From: Bacteroidales bacterium
GTDB taxonomy: Bacteria; Bacteroidota; Bacteroidia; Bacteroidales; UBA932
Reading direction: 5' to 3'
Length of the DNA stretch: 64,000 bases
Assembly: GCA_017619675.1 (NCBI GenBank)
Contig: JAFZRX010000005.1
Location: 22,095-86,094, forward strand
This document shows, in pieces, positions 35,684 through 43,833 of the stretch. How positions within the stretch are numbered: the first letter of the stretch is position 1; each line of letters starts with the position of its first letter. A program made the position numbers and the translations under genes. The notes under the pieces were generated by a model. The model searched no databases and was not told the DNA's origin. It saw nothing but the letters and a program-made list of their open reading frames with translations.

Positions 35684-37495
35684 CTATTTACTGTCGTACC
35701 ACTGTTTGAGGATGTAGAAGGCCTTTTTCTTTTCGCCCTTGTCGCTGAAGAGGCCTTTCCTGTTGTAGTAGTCCTGGATTTCCGGCAACACGCGGCGGGG
35801 GGAGCGGAAGTCCTTCAGGATCCAGGGCGTGGTGCCTGAAAGGCCTTCGATCTTCTCTATCATAGCCAGGTTCTCTTTGTACAGGTTCTCCTGGAATTCC
35901 TCCGTCCAGCGCTGGTTGGCCGGTCCATGCAGGCCATATTTTGCGCCGCCGCCGAACTCGCTGATTATGACCGGTTTATCATATGGGATCTCCCAGCTCA
36001 TCTTGGCCGCGTCGTTCACGTCTCTGTACCAGCCGATGTACTCGTTGAAACTTACCACGTCCACATATTTGTTCATGTTGTCGTTCAGGCGGTTGACGTA
36101 GTTGGAGGCCCCGGTCACCTCCATAGCCATGGAGATCAGGCGGGTGGAGTCGAGGGTACGGGCGTATTCGGCCAGATTGCCCAGGAACGTGTCGCGCTCA
36201 TCGGAGTGTGGAGTCTCGTTGGCGATGCTCCAGATTATTATGTTGGCGCGGTTGTGGTCGCGGGTTATCATATCGGTGAGCTGCTGTTTGGCATTGTCGT
36301 AAGTGCCGGGGTTGGTCCAGGCGATGGTCCAGTAGCAGGGGATTTCGCTCCATACCATTATGCCCATCCTTTCAGCCTCGCGTATCATGTTTTCATTATG
36401 GGGATAGTGGGCCAGGCGGACAAAGTTGCAGCCCAGTTCCTTCGCCCAGGAGAGCAGCGTGCGCGCGTCCTCCACGGAGTTCGCGCGGCCGCCGCCGTTG
36501 GGCTTCTCCTCGTGTATGGATATGCCTTTCAGGAAGACCGTCTCATTGTTCAGCAGTATCTGCTTGCCGCGGGTCTCTATGGTGCGGAAACCAATCTCAT
36601 CTGCTATTGTGCTTGCGTCAAGAGTAAGCTGGACATCATAAAGTTTAGGGTTATTGGGGCTCCAGAGCTGCAGGTTCTTGGCCTTTACCTTAAGGGTTCC
36701 GCTTACCTTGCCCTCCGCATCTGTAGTCAGTTGCTGCTCCAGTTTCAATTCAGGAATGGAGACTTTTACCGTGTGTCCGGCCTCGGCCTTGTTCAGTTTA
36801 GCGGAGAAACTGATCTCCCTGTCCTTTGCCTTGGCATCCGCTTTCTGCAGCTGGAGGCTGTAGTCCTGCAGATACACAGGACCGACCTTGACCAGCATTA
36901 CGTCACGGGTGATTCCGCCGTAGTTCCACCAGTCAAAGATCTGGGTGGGCACGTCCTCCGCGTGGCGCTTGTTGTCCACCTTGACAATGATGGTGTTCTC
37001 GCCTTCGCGCAGCAAGTCGCTGATATCCAGGTTGAAAGGGGTGAAACCCCCGATATGGTGTCCCGCTTTCCGGCCGTTCACCCAGACATGACAGTCGTAA
37101 TTGACCGCCCCAAAGTAGAGCAGGGTGCGGTAGTCGGTTATAGGTACCGCCAGGAAACTGCGTTTGAACCAGACCGTTCCTTCGTAGAAGAACAGTCGGT
37201 CGTCCTGGGTGTTCCAGTCCGATGGGATCTTCATGGTGGGCGACTTGTCAAAGTCGTACTCTATAAGGTCCTCCGGCCGGCGGGGCTTGGCGTTCCTGAA
37301 GAACCCGGAGGAAGTTGGGTTCATGCGGTAGTCGTAATAGCCTTCCTCCTGGACATCCACTATGTAGTTCCAGTCACCGTTCAAGGTGGTTCCTTCGTAG
37401 GCCCTGGCATTTTGAAGCAACGGCAGTTCAGACTGGCCATAAGCATAGCCTGCACACAATACGCCTGTCAATACGGCAATCAAAATCTTTTTCAT
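35684..37495 (-). CDS. Exported GH2 beta-glycosidase (beta-glucuronidase-like)
   Basis: A 603-residue protein with a signal peptide (about 20 residues, ending AYGQ). The GH2 order is complete. A sugar-binding jelly-roll (about 30-200) contains YEGTVWFKRSF, and an immunoglobulin-like domain (about 205-300) follows. The TIM barrel has the acid/base Glu427 in IANETPHSDE and the nucleophile Glu513 in VIISEFGGG. Size and the GNLAEYARTLDSTR segment resemble bacterial beta-glucuronidases, but galactosidase activity is possible. It follows a membrane methyltransferase gene by 19 bases. A long open frame on the opposite strand here is a codon-bias shadow. Confidence 0.9.
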   Translation of the reverse strand: MKKILIAVLTGVLCAGYAYGQSELPLLQNARAYEGTTLNGDWNYIVDVQEEGYYDYRMNPTSSGFFRNAKPRRPEDLIEYDFDKSPTMKIPSDWNTQDDRLFFYEGTVWFKRSFLAVPITDYRTLLYFGAVNYDCHVWVNGRKAGHHIGGFTPFNLDISDLLREGENTIIVKVDNKRHAEDVPTQIFDWWNYGGITRDVMLVKVGPVYLQDYSLQLQKADAKAKDREISFSAKLNKAEAGHTVKVSIPELKLEQQLTTDAEGKVSGTLKVKAKNLQLWSPNNPKLYDVQLTLDASTIADEIGFRTIETRGKQILLNNETVFLKGISIHEEKPNGGGRANSVEDARTLLSWAKELGCNFVRLAHYPHNENMIREAERMGIMVWSEIPCYWTIAWTNPGTYDNAKQQLTDMITRDHNRANIIIWSIANETPHSDERDTFLGNLAEYARTLDSTRLISMAMEVTGASNYVNRLNDNMNKYVDVVSFNEYIGWYRDVNDAAKMSWEIPYDKPVIISEFGGGAKYGLHGPANQRWTEEFQENLYKENLAMIEKIEGLSGTTPWILKDFRSPRRVLPEIQDYYNRKGLFSDKGEKKKAFYILKQWYDSK

Positions 37496-37514
37496 ATTAT
37501 GGAAATCAGTTGTT

Positions 37515-38186
37515 TTACCAAATTAAGGGAATCATCCTGTATTTAACCTTCTGCTTGTATTCCTTGTAGCCTTCAAGGCCTTCTTCCAGGACGGCTTCCT
37601 CGTTGCGTATCCTCTTGACTATCACTGGGATATACCCAAGCATTATAAGGAAAGAAATAGGGGAGGCCAGCACCAGGGGCATGGCCAGGAACAGTATTGT
37701 TGTGGCCATGTACATGGGATGGCGGACCACTCCGTACAGTCCGGTGTCAACCACCTTCTGGTTCTCCTGAACCTCAATGGTCCGCGAAAGGTAGGTGTTC
37801 TCCCGCAGGACTTCCGCATACAGCAGATACGATATCAGGAATATCACTGCCGATACCCACACCGCCCAGTCCGGAAGCATCCATATCTTCAGGCGCCAGT
37901 TAAGACCGGCCACCACGAAGGCCGCCAGGAACAGCGAGGCGCTCGTAAGCACCACCACCTTTTGCTCCGCCTCCTTCTCCTTTGCGTTCAGCCGCTTCCG
38001 CAGCAGGTCCGGATTCTTTGCCATCATGACCAGTCCGGCTATGAACATTGGGACGAAGAGTATGCCCATCAGCAGCCAGCCCTGCCAGTAGCGCAATGAC
38101 CCGGCCGGCACAAAGATCAGCACCCCGAGCACTATTACACCCAGGAAGAATTTAACCAACGCTTGTTTCAGAAGTCCTTTATCCAT
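37515..38186 (-). CDS. Isoprenylcysteine carboxyl methyltransferase (ICMT)-like membrane protein
   Basis: A 223-residue integral membrane protein with about five hydrophobic segments. The conserved C-terminal motif GLYGVVRHPMYMATTILFL (near residue 150) and the tail EEAVLEEGLEGYKEYKQKVKYRMIP match the ICMT/phospholipid methyltransferase superfamily, which uses S-adenosylmethionine on membrane substrates. Bacterial members have no established substrate. It is upstream of and probably co-transcribed with the GH2 gene, with a -7 element 25 bases before the start. Confidence 0.85.
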   Translation of the reverse strand: MDKGLLKQALVKFFLGVIVLGVLIFVPAGSLRYWQGWLLMGILFVPMFIAGLVMMAKNPDLLRKRLNAKEKEAEQKVVVLTSASLFLAAFVVAGLNWRLKIWMLPDWAVWVSAVIFLISYLLYAEVLRENTYLSRTIEVQENQKVVDTGLYGVVRHPMYMATTILFLAMPLVLASPISFLIMLGYIPVIVKRIRNEEAVLEEGLEGYKEYKQKVKYRMIPLIW

Positions 38187-38210
38187 AATCCCATCACCTC
38201 TGTTGTCTTA

Positions 38211-38218
38211 CAAATATA
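38211..38218 (-). promoter_or_regulatory. -7 element of the ICMT-GH2 unit
   Basis: The complement reads TATATTTG. No clear -33 TTG. It lies 25 bases from palindromic element A, so the element is immediately upstream of this promoter. Confidence 0.45.
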
Positions 38219-38242
38219 CATAATCTCCTTGAATTTTGGGTC

Positions 38243-38348
38243 CGTGGAGGTAACTTGTTGATGGTCAGCGAGATGGAACTTTTAACGGTCGCGAAATCGC
38301 GACCGTTAAAGTACAGTTCTCGCTGATTCCCAGCCACTTACCCCCACG
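38243..38348 (-). repeat. REP-like palindromic element A (106 bp, inverted copy of B)
   Basis: Three nested complementary segments: outer CGTGGAGGTAA.../...TTACCCCCACG, middle TCAGCGAGA/TCTCGCTGA, and a central perfect palindrome TTTAACGGTCGCGA/TCGCGACCGTTAAA with a 2-base loop. Its reverse complement differs from element B (39738-39843) at a single base. Together A and B form long inverted repeats around the symporter and TolB-like genes. The strand given is relative to B. Confidence 0.9.
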
Positions 38349-38358
38349 GGCGCCTCTG

Positions 38359-38721
38359 TTAGAAGGAGGCGTTGCGGAGGTAGAGGGCGCTTTCGCGGAG
38401 GCCTATCCACTTCATGTCCGTGGTGATGACGTGGTCGTTGTTGCAGGCGTTGATGTCGCCGGTGGGGATTTCGATCAGGTCCGTAGAGCCGTCCGGGGCA
38501 ATCTTATATAACTTTCCGTCTTTGTTTATTACCAGCCATTTACCGTCCGGGGTCCAGTTGGGGGCTTCGATAACAAATGGGAACTCCTTTACCACCCGAT
38601 AGGTCCTGGTAGGAATGTCATAGACTTCTAGGAAACTGTGTTCGGGGTTGGGATGCTGCGCCTGGGCTGTCAGGCTCAGGGCAAGCAATAATGCGGCGGG
38701 GAGAAGGGAAATGCGGTTCAT
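38359..38721 (-). pseudogene. Truncated TolB/WD40-like exported protein
   Basis: The frame starts at 38721 with a signal peptide (about 19 residues, ending AQA) and encodes about 120 residues. The segment NWTPDGKWLVINKDGKLYKI is a TolB-type beta-propeller blade. Homologs in Bacteroidetes, as I know them, are propellers of about 300 residues beginning in the same way. Here the conserved sequence stops at TTDMKWIGL, and about a dozen unrelated residues precede the stop, 11 bases from element A. It looks cut off by the element or an associated deletion. It begins one base after the symporter stop. Confidence 0.65.
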
Positions 38722-38722
38722 A

Positions 38723-39664
38723 TCAAGAATTGTCAGTCTTTGAATCATGCCTTGAGTAAATGCGGGCGACTATCGCGCCGCTGATGTTGTGCCAGACGCT
38801 GAAGACGGCGCCGGGGATGGTAGCCATGGGGAGGGCGGCGAAGTGGAGCGTGGCCAGCGAGGAGGCCAGGCCGCTGTTCTGCATGCCCACCTCCACGCTG
38901 ATGGCGCGACGCTTTGCCGGCGTCAGTTTCAGGAGGTATCCTATGAGATAGCCTATTGCCAGGCCGCAGACGTTATGGAGCATTACAACCAGGACTATGA
39001 TCAGTCCGCCGGAAAGCAGTTTGCCTGCATTGGCGGCCATTACTATCATGACTATCAGGCAGATGGCTATGGTGGAGAGCGCAGGGAGGTAGCTGGTGGC
39101 GTGCTCGGTGGCCTTGGGCCACAGCCGCTTCACCAGCAGACCCAGCGCGATTGGCAGTATGACCACCCAAAGGATGCTCAGCAGCATTCCCGGAACGTTT
39201 ACGTCAACGGTCTGCCCGGCGAAGAGCCATACCAGCAGCGGGGTCAGCACCGGGGCCAGGATGGTGGACGTGGCCGTCATCCCCACGGATAAGGCCAGGT
39301 CCCCCCTGGCCAGGTAGGTGATGACGTTGGATGCCGTTCCGCCGGGGCAGCATCCTACCAGGATGACGCCCACGGCCAACGCCGCATCCAGCGAGAATAT
39401 CCGCGTAAGGGCGAAAGCCAGCAGCGGCATCACCGTGAACTGCGCCAGGCAGCCGATGAGCACGTCCCTGGGGCGGCTGAACACCACGCGGAAATCATCC
39501 GTCTTCAGCGTCAGACCCATCCCGAACATGATCACCCCAAGCAGCGGATTGATCAGCGTGGTCTTCATCCGCCCCACCGCCTCCGGCCACAGCAGCGCCG
39601 CCACCGCCGACAGCAGCACCAGCACTCCCATATAGTCCGAAATCCACTTACACAACCGTTTCAT
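38723..39664 (-). CDS. Bile acid:sodium symporter family (BASS) membrane transporter
   Basis: A 313-residue protein with about nine to ten membrane segments. The BASS signature region is GVIMFGMGLTLKTDDF near residue 43, GCCPGGTASNVITYLARGD near 105 (sodium-site crossover) and VEVGMQNSGLASSLA near 262. Bacterial members carry organic anions such as pantoate or pyruvate as well as bile acids; the substrate here is unknown. A -7 box at 39669-39676 would start transcription inside the first codon, so Met12 (39631) may be the true start. The gene lies between inverted elements A and B. Confidence 0.92.
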   Translation of the reverse strand: MKRLCKWISDYMGVLVLLSAVAALLWPEAVGRMKTTLINPLLGVIMFGMGLTLKTDDFRVVFSRPRDVLIGCLAQFTVMPLLAFALTRIFSLDAALAVGVILVGCCPGGTASNVITYLARGDLALSVGMTATSTILAPVLTPLLVWLFAGQTVDVNVPGMLLSILWVVILPIALGLLVKRLWPKATEHATSYLPALSTIAICLIVMIVMAANAGKLLSGGLIIVLVVMLHNVCGLAIGYLIGYLLKLTPAKRRAISVEVGMQNSGLASSLATLHFAALPMATIPGAVFSVWHNISGAIVARIYSRHDSKTDNS

Positions 39665-39668
39665 ACCT

Positions 39669-39676
39669 CAAATATA
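39669..39676 (-). promoter_or_regulatory. -7 element of the symporter gene
   Basis: The complement reads TATATTTG, only 4 bases upstream of the first possible start codon. Either the mRNA is leaderless or translation begins at an internal Met (39631). Confidence 0.4.
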
Positions 39677-39737
39677 ATCATTTCCTTTCTTCATCTCAAT
39701 CCTACTTTCCTTCTGACAGGCCGTTCTGTATTTGGCC

Positions 39738-39843
39738 CGTGGGGGTAAGTGGCTGGGAATCAGCGAGAACTGTACTTTAACGGTCGCGATTTCGCGACCG
39801 TTAAAAGTTTCATCTCGCTGACCATCAACAAGTTACCTCCACG
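39738..39843 (+). repeat. REP-like palindromic element B (106 bp)
   Basis: Same nested architecture as A: outer CGTGGGGGTAA/TTACCTCCACG, middle TCAGCGAGA/TCTCGCTGA, and a central 14-bp-arm palindrome around CGGTCGCGATTTCGCGACCG. Just outside the outer arms GGCC and GGCC extend the pairing. It lies about 60 bases upstream of the RAYT promoter, in the same orientation as C. Confidence 0.9.
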
Positions 39844-39901
39844 GGCCTTAAATTAAACGTGTAATTTCAAGGGGATACGTTCAACGGAACGCCTATTCTG
39901 A

Positions 39902-39909
39902 TATCTTTG
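39902..39909 (+). promoter_or_regulatory. -7 element of the RAYT gene
   Basis: TATCTTTG; expected start near 39916, about 22 nt before the ATG. In place of a -33 TTG there is a small inverted repeat CGTTC-AACG-GAACG at 39878-39891, which could be an operator. Confidence 0.5.
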
Positions 39910-39937
39910 TTTTCAGTAATCAAAGTGAGGAAGGGCG

Positions 39938-40870
39938 ATGAGTAAGGATTACAGAAACTATCTCCCCGGTCAGGCACATCATGTGTATTGTAAGGCAGTC
40001 AACGGATACGTTATCTTCTATTCCTCGAGGGACTGTATTTACTTCTTGACTCTGTATTATCATCTTGCCAGGCGCTATGGTATAGTTACCAGGGCAGTCT
40101 CCATTATGCCTAATCACGTACATTCAAACCAGCAGGCTCTATCGGAAGAATCGTTCATGAATTTCAACCGGGACCTGACCAGGGATTTCGCCCGTGAGTA
40201 CAATAAGGAGCATAGAAGGAAGGGGAGACTGTTCCTTAAACCGTTCGGCTTCGCGCCTAAAACAGTTGGAAAGAAAATCAGGGATAATATCTCATATATC
40301 GTCAATAATCCTGTGGCCGGGAAACTGTCCGGAACTATTGACGGATACAGGTGGAACCTAATGGCCTACAGGAATAGTAACCATCCCTTTTCTGAAAAGA
40401 TAGTTCTTAGAAAAGCTTCCATGGGGCTTCGCCGGTCCCTTGCCCTCCTACAATATTTCTATGATAACGGCATCCCCCTGGATTATAACCGCCTGAGATT
40501 CTTGTTCAAAGGACTTGGTTCCAAGGAAACGGCACAATTGACAGACAGAATCATATCAATGCACAATTTCCTGGACTATGATGCTGTTGCGGAATATTAC
40601 CAAGGAGACATCGAGAACGCCGTAGTGTCAATCAGCCTCAATTCCGGAAGTGAGCATGACATTCCGGAAGACTATGAGGATTACAGCAAATACAAGATGA
40701 TGCTGCAGAAGACTAAAGCTTCAGGAATAGATCTCAAACAGTGCAATTTTGAGACGATGCCGGCGGATCATCTGGCCCGATTGGCAGAAATCTTCAGCAG
40801 TGCCGGGATTCCCATCAAACAGATCCGGAAATTCCTCCACCTAAAAATGGAAGACCGTGGAGGTAAGTGA
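39938..40870 (+). CDS. REP-associated tyrosine transposase (RAYT, Y1-type HUH nuclease)
   Basis: A 310-residue single-strand DNA transposase related to IS200/IS605 TnpA. The HUH metal motif is H60-V-H62 in IMPNHVHSNQQ, and the catalytic tyrosine is probably Tyr120 in NISYIVNNPVAGKL. About 150 C-terminal residues extend beyond the catalytic domain. RAYTs are host-retained, usually single-copy enzymes that recognise REP palindromes preceded by GTAG or GGAG; here the flanking elements carry GGAG in GTGGAGG. The gene lies between elements B and C, and its last codons and stop lie inside C. The residues after HVH (SNQQ) differ from the common HLLI, so activity should be tested. Confidence 0.9.
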   Translation: MSKDYRNYLPGQAHHVYCKAVNGYVIFYSSRDCIYFLTLYYHLARRYGIVTRAVSIMPNHVHSNQQALSEESFMNFNRDLTRDFAREYNKEHRRKGRLFLKPFGFAPKTVGKKIRDNISYIVNNPVAGKLSGTIDGYRWNLMAYRNSNHPFSEKIVLRKASMGLRRSLALLQYFYDNGIPLDYNRLRFLFKGLGSKETAQLTDRIISMHNFLDYDAVAEYYQGDIENAVVSISLNSGSEHDIPEDYEDYSKYKMMLQKTKASGIDLKQCNFETMPADHLARLAEIFSSAGIPIKQIRKFLHLKMEDRGGK

Positions 40871-40961
40871 TTGGAAGTCAGCGAGAAAGGTACTTTAACG
40901 GTCGCGATTTCGCGACCGTTAAAAGTTCTATCTCGCTTACCCTCAGTGGGTTACCTCCACG
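40856..40961 (+). repeat. REP-like palindromic element C (106 bp)
   Basis: Same orientation and length as B, with identical central palindrome (14-bp arms) and middle segments, but about 15 substitutions in the flanking parts. The left end encodes the final Gly-Gly-Lys and stop codon of the RAYT gene. Outer arms CGTGGAGGTAA/TTACCTCCACG remain perfectly paired. The next 35 bases before the following gene are G-rich and hold nothing recognised. Confidence 0.9.
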
Positions 40962-40996
40962 GGGGTTGCCCGCGGGTAGGTGGGCGGGGGAGGGAC

Positions 40997-42169
40997 CTAG
41001 AGGAAGAAGAAGGAGGTGTCGGTGAAGAAGCCGAAGTCCAGGAGGAGGCCCAGGTTGATGGAGTTGACGGGGCCTATTCCCGTGAAGTTGGAGTGGGCAC
41101 CGAATACCTTGAAGGTGAGGCTGGTCTCGCGATAGTAATAATTGCCGTACGTAAGGGAGAGGGCCCTCTTGAGCTTTATGCCCACGTTCATGCCCGCCTG
41201 AATATAGAAACTTGCAAGTTCGCTGTTGTTGTTGCCGCCTTCGGTCTTGAATTCGGCGGGGAACTTCTGGTCTATGAAACTGACGCCGAAATCAAATTCC
41301 GGACGGAGCGAGAAGGCCGGCTTGTCAAGGATGGTATATCCCAAGTCGATGAGCGCAAGGCCGGAACTGCAGTTGACGCCCTTCTGCCAGTTGTAATCCT
41401 TGTCGGAATCATAGTAGAAGTTGCCTTCCTTGAGCTGGCCGGCGCTGCCTATATACAAGGATAATCCAAAATTTAGTTTCTTGTATATGAACTCATATCC
41501 TATATCCATCCCGTGGGTGGGGCCTAAATAGCGGGAAAGGCCATTGCCGAATATCTGGGATGAATAACCGGCGAAGAACCTGACCCCATATCGATTGTCC
41601 AGGACAGCCGGTGCTGTAACGGGCGTTTCCTGCCAGGAATCGAGTTCCTCTTCATACTGTACCTGGTACTTGGCCAGTGCCACGGCGTCGTATCCGTATG
41701 CTGTTTCCATGTGGAATGCATCCAGGGCGCTGGCCAACTGACGCTGGCTAAGGTCCCTGATCTGCCTGTAGCCGTAGGGATTGGCATTCAGCTGGTCCTG
41801 GAACCTGCGCCTGTACGCCTCCACAATATTGAATTCGGTCTGGAGGAAATCCAGGGCCTGTTTCCTGGAAACATCCTGATTGACCCAGGACTGTATCTGG
41901 TCCATCATGGTCTCGGATCCGGTGTATTTCATACGGAGATTGCCGAACTTTGCGGTTTCCTCCTTGAAATCTATGCTCCATTCCAGATAGCCGGGGAGCC
42001 TGTCCGAGTTGTCATTTACAAGGTCCGATACCTTCCTGACCTGGAAATCATCTTCCGTAAGGGGCCCGTCCGTCCAGTACTTATAGCCTTTATTTTCAAG
42101 CATCCAGTCCTGACCGAATGCGCAGATGTTGCACACAAGGAACAATATTATTGTAAGAGTCTTTTTCAT
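40997..42169 (-). CDS. Exported protein with N-terminal unknown domain and C-terminal outer-membrane beta-barrel
   Basis: Start taken at 42169 (signal peptide MKKTLTIILFLVCNICAFGQ) because the -7 box 42191-42198 lies within the longer frame. Mature residues about 20-190 form a helical/basic domain with WTDGPLTEDDFQ and a periplasmic-looking LDAFHMETAYGYDA segment. Residues about 190-390 alternate Tyr/Phe/Gly strands (RYGVRFFAGYSSQIFG, LNFGLSLYIGSAG) and end in FGFFTDTSFFFL, as in small outer-membrane barrels. I do not recognise the N-terminal domain. No partner gene is adjacent. Confidence 0.7.
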   Translation of the reverse strand: MKKTLTIILFLVCNICAFGQDWMLENKGYKYWTDGPLTEDDFQVRKVSDLVNDNSDRLPGYLEWSIDFKEETAKFGNLRMKYTGSETMMDQIQSWVNQDVSRKQALDFLQTEFNIVEAYRRRFQDQLNANPYGYRQIRDLSQRQLASALDAFHMETAYGYDAVALAKYQVQYEEELDSWQETPVTAPAVLDNRYGVRFFAGYSSQIFGNGLSRYLGPTHGMDIGYEFIYKKLNFGLSLYIGSAGQLKEGNFYYDSDKDYNWQKGVNCSSGLALIDLGYTILDKPAFSLRPEFDFGVSFIDQKFPAEFKTEGGNNNSELASFYIQAGMNVGIKLKRALSLTYGNYYYRETSLTFKVFGAHSNFTGIGPVNSINLGLLLDFGFFTDTSFFFL

Positions 42170-42190
42170 ATTCAGATTATTTATACGGTC

Positions 42191-42198
42191 CAAAGATA
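42191..42198 (-). promoter_or_regulatory. -7 element of the 40997-42169 gene
   Basis: The complement reads TATCTTTG, 22 bases before the chosen start codon; no -33 TTG seen. Confidence 0.45.
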
Positions 42199-42216
42199 CA
42201 CAATAAATATAAAATG

Positions 42217-43833
42217 CTAAAGTCCCAGGGTTGAGACGGCCTGCCGCTGGGCCTCGCTGAGCGGCCCTGGCGCGCAGGTGCCGTTGCCGGCGTCCGTGCA
42301 GGGGACGGAGTGGAAATCGTCCAGGATTTCCATGTAGTTGCGGAAGGAGTGGCGGAGCCGGGTGTTCATCAGCAGGCCTATGTACTGGAGTACCTGCAGG
42401 CCCAGGCTCAGGTCCTGGGTGACCGGGGTGCCTGCCGGGAATGTCATCAGGGAAAGGAACTGGCGCAGGAACTGCTCCTGGTCGTATTTCAGGCTGTATA
42501 TTGAAACGGCTTCCAGGGGGCCGATGTCCAGGCCGGAGGTTATGTTGGCGTAGAACCCGGATGCGGCCCGGGACTGTATTATCCTTTTTTTGTCCGGAGT
42601 GTAACTGGCAATCGTCTGCCTCTTGCTGTCATAGACGGTCTTGAAGAAATAGAAATCCCTCTTGAGTATCTTGCGGTCGCTTATGGCGATGCCGTATTCC
42701 GTGATTTCCTTCAAGGCCTCCAGCTGGGACGATATACCCATGTCTATCTGCGCGAGTTCGGCGTCGCGGCGCTGGGGGTTGAAGAAGAGGTTGAGCCGAA
42801 GTCCCTGAGGCTCAAGCCGATACTGGCGGTACCAGCGCCGTGACGCTGCGTCGTAGCGCATCCCGGCGGGGTGGGAGCGGAACCGGCCGAAGGCCTCGAT
42901 CCGCTCCATCACCGCCGGCTGTTTCACGTCCACGCACATCACCATCGGCCCCTTGTCAAAGAACGGCTCCAGCCCGCGGAAGGAATCGTATCCCCGGTCC
43001 GTGACCACCGTGATTCCTTTAAGGCCGGCCTTCTCCAGTTCGGACCGGAAGATTCCAATCCCGCGGGCGTCAGATACGGTCTCTGGGAACGAGGTGCAAA
43101 CCACCGGTATATGGCTGTCCAGGGAGTACGCCACCGCCTCTGCGGTGGAGTTGAAGTGGATGCGCTCCGTCTTCTGCCCCCATCTTCGGTCCGAAACCAA
43201 ATCCCCGAAAGAATGCCTGAACACCGAATCCACCGCACATAGGTTGTCCGATGCGAACCTGCCGCGCCGTATGTCCATGAACTTATGGAGCGAGGCGCGG
43301 CTGACCGCGGCCAGCGACTGCGTCACCATGGCCTCCAGGGGTCTGTCGGACGGCGCCTTTGCGGTGGCCTGCCACCGCCCGAAGCGCTGGAACGACATCC
43401 CCGTGAGGAATGGGAAGTACGCCAGCGTCAGGAGGTCGTCCGCGGCGGCGGGGCCGAAGGCTTCGGCCAGGTCGGCCCGAAGGGCGAACCTCTCCCCGAT
43501 GCGCTCCAGCAGCCAGATGTCGCCGAAGGCCTTCCCGCCGTCGCCGTCGCGGAAGGGGAGCGCGCTCCCGCCGGCGGGGGAGGCTTCCTCTATGGCGGAC
43601 AGGTCCCATCCTTCCGGGAAGACCAGCCGGCTCCTGGCCTCCGCCGAGGCCTGGAGCCAACGCTTTCCCGGAAGGAATCGCAGGTCATCGGTCACCGTTC
43701 CCCAATGCACCACGCTGTATTTCCGTTTCCCTTCATGGTCAACGGTATAGGGGTGCGTGGCGGCGTATGTATGGCCTCCGTTACGGTGTATGGAGATTTT
43801 GAATATGCTGTCCGGGCTGGATTTTCTGGCCAT
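42217..43833 (-). CDS. IS4-like DDE transposase (single copy in window)
   Basis: A 538-residue transposase with an RNase H-type DDE core. The first Asp is in LCAVDSVFRHS near residue 215, and the second is in GITVVTDRGYDSF near 275. The catalytic Glu lies in the IS4-type signature YSLKYDQEQFLRQF near 465, the equivalent of Y-(2)-R-(3)-E. The N-terminal half is an unusual, proline- and arginine-rich part. The ends AAATATAAAATG on the left and CATTTTAATATTT on the right are weakly complementary, but I cannot define terminal inverted repeats or a target duplication. It could be an IS1634-like element or a retained, immobile copy. Confidence 0.8.
   Translation of the reverse strand: MARKSSPDSIFKISIHRNGGHTYAATHPYTVDHEGKRKYSVVHWGTVTDDLRFLPGKRWLQASAEARSRLVFPEGWDLSAIEEASPAGGSALPFRDGDGGKAFGDIWLLERIGERFALRADLAEAFGPAAADDLLTLAYFPFLTGMSFQRFGRWQATAKAPSDRPLEAMVTQSLAAVSRASLHKFMDIRRGRFASDNLCAVDSVFRHSFGDLVSDRRWGQKTERIHFNSTAEAVAYSLDSHIPVVCTSFPETVSDARGIGIFRSELEKAGLKGITVVTDRGYDSFRGLEPFFDKGPMVMCVDVKQPAVMERIEAFGRFRSHPAGMRYDAASRRWYRQYRLEPQGLRLNLFFNPQRRDAELAQIDMGISSQLEALKEITEYGIAISDRKILKRDFYFFKTVYDSKRQTIASYTPDKKRIIQSRAASGFYANITSGLDIGPLEAVSIYSLKYDQEQFLRQFLSLMTFPAGTPVTQDLSLGLQVLQYIGLLMNTRLRHSFRNYMEILDDFHSVPCTDAGNGTCAPGPLSEAQRQAVSTLGL

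Noticed and set aside
35927-37546. A 539-codon open frame on the plus strand opposite the GH2 gene
   Set aside because: It has no recognisable domains and no start context, and the GH2 frame on the other strand has signal peptide, catalytic residues and full length. The antisense frame is a codon-bias shadow.
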